Below are positions 57,992 to 64,000 of a stretch of DNA of 64,000 nucleotides, one piece after another (the stretch's first letter is position 1; each line of letters begins with the position of its first letter). Location: NCBI GenBank assembly GCA_020726505.1, contig JAHLEZ010000010.1, positions 744,001 to 808,000 on the forward strand, in the 5' to 3' direction. The position numbers and the translations under genes were made by a program. Source of the DNA: Leptodontidium sp. MPI-SDFR-AT-0119 (Eukaryota; Ascomycota; Leotiomycetes; Helotiales; Leptodontidiaceae). The notes beneath the pieces are model-generated. The model searched no databases and was not told the DNA's origin. It saw only the letters and a program-made list of their open reading frames with translations.

Positions 57992-59955
57992 TTAAGATCT
58001 GCCTCTGTTCTGCCTTACATGTAAAGGCATCCGATCACCTCCCGCTACAACGGCTGGTGCAGGTGGGCTGATCGGTGTGAATCCCATTCCTGAAAATGGA
58101 TTTCTCCTCTCCTGGGGGGTGGCTGGAGTGCTAAATGCCCTTTCAGGACTCGGTGGTGCCGAAATGGCTGTGACGTAGTCTGGCAAAGCATCGCTGTAAC
58201 TCATGCCTCGTACTGGAGCTCTGACAGCTGTCCGGTATGACGGAACTTTGGTCAAGTCGCCAAGTTCGGCAAAATCGAGATGCTCCTCAGGGGTGTGTTG
58301 GCCACTGGTCATCCCTGAAGTCCTAGCATTTTCCTCCTCACTTGTTCGCCTGCTCAATGGGTTGCTGTTTGGCTCCGAGTTGTGTTGATCGAAGTAGCCT
58401 GGCTCGCTCTCCATTGGTCTATGTGCAGGCGTGTTGTGTCCGGATCCATTCACTCTTCTGAAACTGCTATTACGAGACATGCCATTCAGATCCAGATTTT
58501 GCAGCCTAGATTGCAATGCTGCTGGTGGAACCGCACCATTCTGATTAGCCACCCCATTCAGCGAAGCCAAATTCTCGTGCGAGCCCGCTCGTGATAAACC
58601 GTGGAAAGGTGTGTTCATCCCCGATTGAGGGGCTGGGGTCATTATTCCTGTATTGTTCATATCCGCGTACAGCTGGTCCAAAATATGTTGTCCATACAAA
58701 GGTGGAGCATGCTGGGTCATATCTGTTGATTGTGTGCTCATAGGGGTTTGGTCCACGAGTTGACCTTCCTCGTTCAGTGGCATATTTGGCGAAATAAAGA
58801 TAGTAACGGGAAGGGTTGCACGGAGCTGCCAAGGTCAGTATTGATTTCTGAGGAAAAAGTTGCACTCATACCTCTGAAACATGCCCGTCAGGGTTGTGAA
58901 GAGCAATGTTGAATTTGACTTTGTGTCGAATTTTGATACCGTGAACATCCACATCTTGCAAGCACAGCTTCAAAGTCTTTGGAAGTGGCATCCGCTCGGT
59001 CAAAGTGTATCCATCTTGCCCATCCTCGTTCATCAGGTCCCGATAGTTGTCGTCACCCAACTCAAATGTCCATGTATCAACATCCCGCTGGTTCTTGTAA
59101 TGCCTTTCCATATGTTGAGATGCAGCAGGCAATGTGAATTCCTGCACTTCCAACAATTGGCACTTTATTTGACCGATTCTCAGTCCTTTCAGCAGAGAAG
59201 TGAACTTCATCTCGACCTCGATCGCCGTCCCGAAAATAATGGCCTTCTGTGGAATAATGATTTGGTACTCGATCTTGTTTGGCCAAATATTCTCCACGGT
59301 CATAGCATGTGCCAATTCCAACGCTGATGGATCCAGAGTTCGGACAATTCGAACCGGCTTATGAGCATGTAGGTCGTATGCCAATTTTCCGCGAGCAACT
59401 GTAGCCTTCAATCGATACTGTATGTGACTGTCCTGCAGACCTTCCACGCTCTCTGCAAACCCTCCCGGTATAACAATTTCGAAGGGCCACTCATAGTTTC
59501 CCGACGGAAGATTGCAGCCCCTCGAGTTGGAGCCCGGCGCACCCCCACCAACAAACGGGGGCCATTTATGGTTGAAAATCTCGGTGGTTTTGTCGAGTCG
59601 ATTGTTCGAGATACCGGTCGGAGTGAGTCGTGAATCGTTCCATCTGTAAGCACAAGTTGGTTAGCCAGGTACAAACTGCGGGAAATCAGCAGACCTACCC
59701 AACCTTCAGTTGGCCTGTCATTCGCAGATGTACATCTTCGATTTTCAAGGCACTCGGGAGACAGAGAACCACCACTCCCTTTAGAAGTTGGCTGGAGGCC
59801 TCGTTTTCAGCACCACGGAGCACAATGACCTCATTGTCGAGGCTACAAAGTTGTCAGCGAAATCTTCCGCGGGTAGGAAAAAGAACATCAACATACCGAA
59901 TCTCAAAGAGAGTCGCACTGGTCTTGCCAGTAACCGCACCAAAGAAGCTGGGCAT
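57992..59955 (-). CDS. creD: Alpha-arrestin ubiquitin-ligase adaptor (CreD / Rod1 type)
   Basis: Predicted 602 residues from exons 59955-59897, 59842-59699, 59643-58872 and 58825-57992, close to the length of CreD. The arrestin N-domain includes MPSFFGAVTGKTSATLFEIR, HLRMTGQLKVGWND, NHKWPPFVGGG and NYEWPFEIVIPGGFAESVEG. The C-domain follows with HIQYRLKATVARGKLAYDLH, ELAHAMTVENIWPNKIEYQI and RMPLPKTLKLCLQDVDVHGI, and ends with TLPVTIFISPN. The Ser/Pro-rich tail has one PPLY motif (PPxY) for the Rsp5/HulA WW domains, plus VPSY and LPDY. It should recruit the ligase to plasma-membrane permeases, linking nutrient state to carrier endocytosis and carbon catabolite repression. The tail is rich in likely phosphosites. 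The symbol rests on similarity. Confidence 0.9.
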
Positions 59956-62900
59956 TTTGACAACTATATCATCTATCTGGGCTGGTTGGAGAGAGGAGGC
60001 AGAGGGCTTGGGAGCCAAGAGGTGGCAATGGTAGAGAGCGAGAGAGGATGGGTATATAAGGAAGAAGGAGGAGGAGAGGGAAGAGTGAGTGGAATGAGAA
60101 AATACGAGTCAAGAAGAAAAAGAAGCTGACGGGGAAGAGATGAAGGAGAAAGCCGCCGCAGTAAGACAGGGCAGGTGCGTAGGTAGATGATCTACCAGAG
60201 TAGGTAGAAGGCAGGCTGGCTGGGATGGGAAGGCCGATCTCGTCTTGTCTTGTTTGGTTCAAGCAGTCAATGCCAGTCAGTGCCAGTCCAGGAGCCGAAC
60301 AGGGCACGCCTCACTTCACCTCCAAGGAAGGCTGCGCTGCGCTGCGCATGTACTGACTGTATGTGCTGGGCTGTGAACGAACGCTGGTCTGGGTCTAAGG
60401 TTTGAAAGCGCCCGAACCGGAGAAATCCAAACCCACCTTACTTTGCCTAGGCACATATACTTGGTACTTACTTCATTACGGTGCAGGTATGAGTGATGGG
60501 TGCTAGCCAGCTTATTGGTGGAGGGGATGATAGGCGTGGATAGGAGAGGTTAGAAGAGGATAAGAGTGGAAGACGCGGACCACAGTATGGGTATGGTATC
60601 TTCGTATGGATGTGGCTCAAAAAAGTACTTCGAAGTACGTCTTGCATTTTACGCTCGAATGGAAGTGCTCGCACGTCAGTCAGTCACTTCGGCTATGCAC
60701 CGACCTTCCAAAGACCTCACTCCCTGTGTGAGTGAAGTGGGGGTCACAATTTGATGATCCACCGCATGTTCCACCCTCCGTCTCGCCAAACTTGCCTTTG
60801 CTGCCCTGCCTCGTCTCGCCCCCCTCAAAGATAAATCAGCCGAAGACTTTTCCAGAACATTAATCCCAACAGACCGGAAGCGTGTATTACAAGCGATAGT
60901 GACGACGTAGTGTGGTGTAACTAACTGTGTATAGAGGACAGTGGCGACGAAAATATAAAGAGCTGAGTAATGTATTTGTTACGAGTAAGGCCATTTGTCA
61001 ACACCATTCCAGGTAAGTGAAGTAAGTATCAACACCACCAGAGAGTAAGTAGGTGGTTTGCTTATTGATTCCCTCCGTATCAAGAAAGCCGACGCCTTCT
61101 TCCTTACTGCAGGCCTCATTCGAGTATCACCTCACCTCAGCTCACCAGCCTATCTGACCATCAACATCGACATCGACATCGACCACAACCGTAGGGCCCA
61201 GAGCTCTCGTCGTCAGACCAAAGTGGCATGTCCATGTCCCTTGTGTCAATCATCCCCTTGCAGGAAGCTTCAAGAGGGGCATCGGCATGATTTTGAAGGA
61301 AACATCCAAGAGGTGCTTGAACGACCTCCTGATCCACTCCTTCACTTCACTTCACTTCACTCCACCCTCTTTGAATTCTCGCTTGACTTCCCTTCCCACC
61401 GCCTCTCAACACCACCACCAACAACACAGCCAGAGACACGAGAGACAGAAACAAACTCGGTGGTCCCGCCGGGTCTTGGTACGGCCATATCCACAACGGT
61501 ACGTACTACCTAGGGCAGCTGCATGACTTAGGTACCTATCCGTATGGACTGACTGGATGGTGCATATCTACCTACCATCAATGTCTTGAAAATGATATAA
61601 TTAACCAACTCACTACCGCCAACATTCATCACAATACCACACCTCGATCAAGACATCGGCCTTCTGACCGACTTGCAAACCACGCACCATCACCCTCTAA
61701 CGAGTCATTCATTCCCATTCGACAGCAGTACTCACCCAACAGCAGCGGTACGTACCAGCCTTTCGATTCCGATATCGTCCAACATCGGCCTCTGCCCGTC
61801 ATGCTAGGAAACCCTTTCCCGAGATTCGACCAGCATTCAAGCTTTCCACGTGTGAAGCGTTCCTCACTCACCTCACTCATCCAAGCCAAGCCAAGCCAAC
61901 CTAAGCCAAGCAAAAGGAAACAAGACCCGCCAGAACCCGCCGCCACCAAATGGAAATGAACCACAGTGGGACAGAACAGGGCAAGGGCAGCCCACCCGCC
62001 AGCCCAACATGCGAAACAAGAGCCCCCCGTGGATCTCAGGTGGAGCAGCCTGAAAGAGCCACCAGATAAACAATTGTGGGAACTGCCGCAGATGTGGACC
62101 TGAATAATGGATACCTACATACCTTCAAAGATCCACCTGCATTTATCAAAGACGGGACCTAAAGAAAAGAAAAAATCCTGCGATAAGGAAAGCGGGCCCG
62201 CCCCTGCCTAAGCCTAAGTATGGCGTTTTCTGCTTTGCCCTGTGCAGATCGGGCTGAAATACCCACGGTTGGTGACTGTAGGATCCAGTCTTTTTCCAAC
62301 GCCACAATCGCGAAGATGAGGCAGGAGGCGTTACTCTAAGCAGCGTGCGTCTACTGCACGAGTAGGGGACATACCATAGTTCTATGGCGTTAAGTGGCTG
62401 CGTGGCTGCGTGAGTACCGCCGCGATTGAAAAGTCAAAATTCTTGACCACTCACTAGAGGGTTCAGATACTGTACCGATAGATTGATGCAGGACAGGAAC
62501 ATGCGGCTCATTGATTGCTCTTGCCTCCTGAGTCAATGACAAGTCGATCAGAGACTTTCCTTTACAAGGTTAGATAAAAGAAGGGTCCCTTTTTTTCTCT
62601 TAGGACACCGATTTCTCCCGATATGTCTGAGTTCTCAGTTCCAGACTCTAGGTACCTGTGTATCTTTCCCGAATATCTCCGTTTGAGATGAGATGATTGT
62701 AGATTGCGGATTGCCTATCAGTAAGGCCAGGTAAGGCAAGGTAAGCAGTTAGAATCCCGGACTGAAAAGAAAAGACAAGGAAGAAATTTTGAGACATTAC
62801 TTGCGGAGATCAGACGGGAAGGAATCAGAAAATTAAAATTACGGAAGAGGGGAGAGGAGAGAGGAGAGAGGAGAGAGAAAAGACAGACATGTGCATATGC

Positions 62901-64000
62901 ATATGGATAACAGGATAACAGTTTAGGTTTATGAGAGGCTGATGAGACTAGAGCAAGTATAACTTCAGCCCAGCACATGTGAATAAGTATCCACTCTGAT
63001 CTAGGTCCAGTCTTGCATTTACCTATCTGAGGCAGATAAGAAGAACTTTCAGGTGAGAAAAGTCGCTGTACTGAGGCTCAGCTGGATATTAATGGTCCGA
63101 GAGAGAGACAGTAGTAAGCTTAGCTTTGATGACGGGCTGGTTGTCGGAGGTTGATATCAACAACATTACACGTCATGTGACACGCAACAAATCGAGTCAA
63201 TCTTCTTTCCTTACTTGAGTAGAGAGACATGTGAATCATCATTAACTCCAATGACTTATCAAATTACAAGCAATCTTCCAACCTCGTACCCCGAAAAACT
63301 GTCAACGTTCCAACCCACCACATGCAAAGTCACCAGATCAGTCATCAAACTTTAAGCGAACATACCCCTATCACCTTCACTAACAACAGCATCATCATCA
63401 TCATCATCACCACCACCACCCAACCTCCCCAACTTGAATCACCAAAACCTTTCCCCTTTCCACATCCCCTTTCCTTCACCCCAAAATCCCACACCGCACC
63501 AATCCACACATCCCAAGAGTCCGCAGATCCGATCTCCGAAACTCTGGAGCGTCTCCAATAAAAGTTTATCCCCAAACCTTAACACCCAAACACGCAGTTA
63601 ATCCCTTTCGCACCTGCGGAGAGTTTACTTGGCTGAAGTCTTTTGGTTTGAAAGGGCGGAGCGGACAGTACAGTCCAGTGAGGTCTGAACTTCTGTCGAT
63701 AGAAGGTTTGGTCAAGCCCTCACTAATGATCATGGCAGTCTCGTCTAATCAATGCTACAGTACAGCAACTCGGATTGACTTTTTGCAATGCGAAAACTCT
63801 CTCATGTCTTGTTGAGGTTGACTGGCTGGCATGTATGAAGTTGCCAGATGTCAATTGAAAGTCTGACTTGTCTGTCTTTGAACTCAATGAGAGTGAGCAT
63901 CTTTCTGACTGCCCTTCAACTCTATTGCTATTCACATCGGGTTTGCTTACTGGAAAGTTTATATCGCGACTGCTACTCGTACAATCCTAGTAAACAGCAC
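59956..64000. other. gene-poor region upstream of the arrestin gene, rich in short tandem repeats
   Basis: No supportable gene in about 4 kb. Simple repeats are frequent: CTTCACTTCACTTCACTTCA near 61339, CAAGCCAAGCCAAGCCAACC near 61880, purine-only GAGGAGAGAGGAGAGAGGAG near 62853 and CATCATCATCATCATCACC near 63392. Many AGGTAAG/TACCTAC words occur. The first part should hold the arrestin promoter and leader; the rest may be regulatory or non-coding transcript. Confidence 0.45.

Noticed and set aside
63385..63425. ATC/ACC trinucleotide tract resembling a CRISPR-like or coding repeat
   Set aside because: It is a simple microsatellite; no spacers and no conserved frame.

Overview
The window reads as nuclear DNA of a filamentous ascomycete (Pezizomycotina, possibly Leotiomycetes). 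Most genes have one to six short introns of about 41-70 bases with GT-AG ends and CTAAY-type branch points. Gene families are typical of such fungi: WSC-domain proteins, Zn2Cys6 regulators, MFS sugar carriers, GH3 and GH5 enzymes, arrestin adaptors. There is at least one transposon relic whose stop codons look like repeat-induced point mutation (RIP). No tools were used: gene models come from reading splice sites and checking that exon lengths add up to whole codons.

Layout. 1-4.7 kb: no recognisable gene. 4.7-9.1 kb: a large secreted copper-radical oxidase with six WSC domains. 9.6-23.2 kb: what looks like a co-regulated catabolic cluster, with an MFS sugar carrier, an intracellular GH3 beta-glucosidase, a zinc alcohol dehydrogenase, a broken MFS exporter, a RidA-family protein and a Zn2Cys6 regulator. 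Their upstream regions share a CGGAA...TTCCG palindrome that suits such a regulator. 24-26.6 kb: a divergent pair, a secreted beta-propeller protein and a glyoxalase-fold protein, both carrying single-base frameshifts. 26.6-34.3 kb: an AT-rich, gene-poor block with a degraded piggyBac element, a scrap of an AAA ATPase and a 417-base MITE. 34.3-41.3 kb: a hypothetical protein, a GNAT acetyltransferase, a protein carrying a copy of the histone H3 tail plus Cys/Asp repeats, a SLATT membrane protein and a MYND protein. 42-49.1 kb: housekeeping genes (membrane exo-beta-1,3-glucanase, branched-chain ketoacid dehydrogenase E1-beta, F-actin capping protein alpha, cytochrome b5). 49.7-56.5 kb: RING protein, small cysteine-rich secreted protein, MDR reductase, Mch1-like MFS carrier. 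58-60 kb: CreD/Rod1-like alpha-arrestin. 60-64 kb: no recognisable gene.

How the genes may work together. In the cluster, the carrier would import a beta-glucoside, the beta-glucosidase (no signal peptide) would cleave it inside the cell, and the dehydrogenase, RidA protein and exporter would deal with the aglycone or reactive intermediates, under the local regulator. This is inference from neighbourhood and shared sites.

Caution on quality: five genes carry single-base frameshifts, most at homopolymer runs, that restore a full-length family protein when one base is added or removed. Sequencing or assembly error is as likely as pseudogenisation. The most unusual object is the histone-H3-tail protein at 37.3-38.5 kb.
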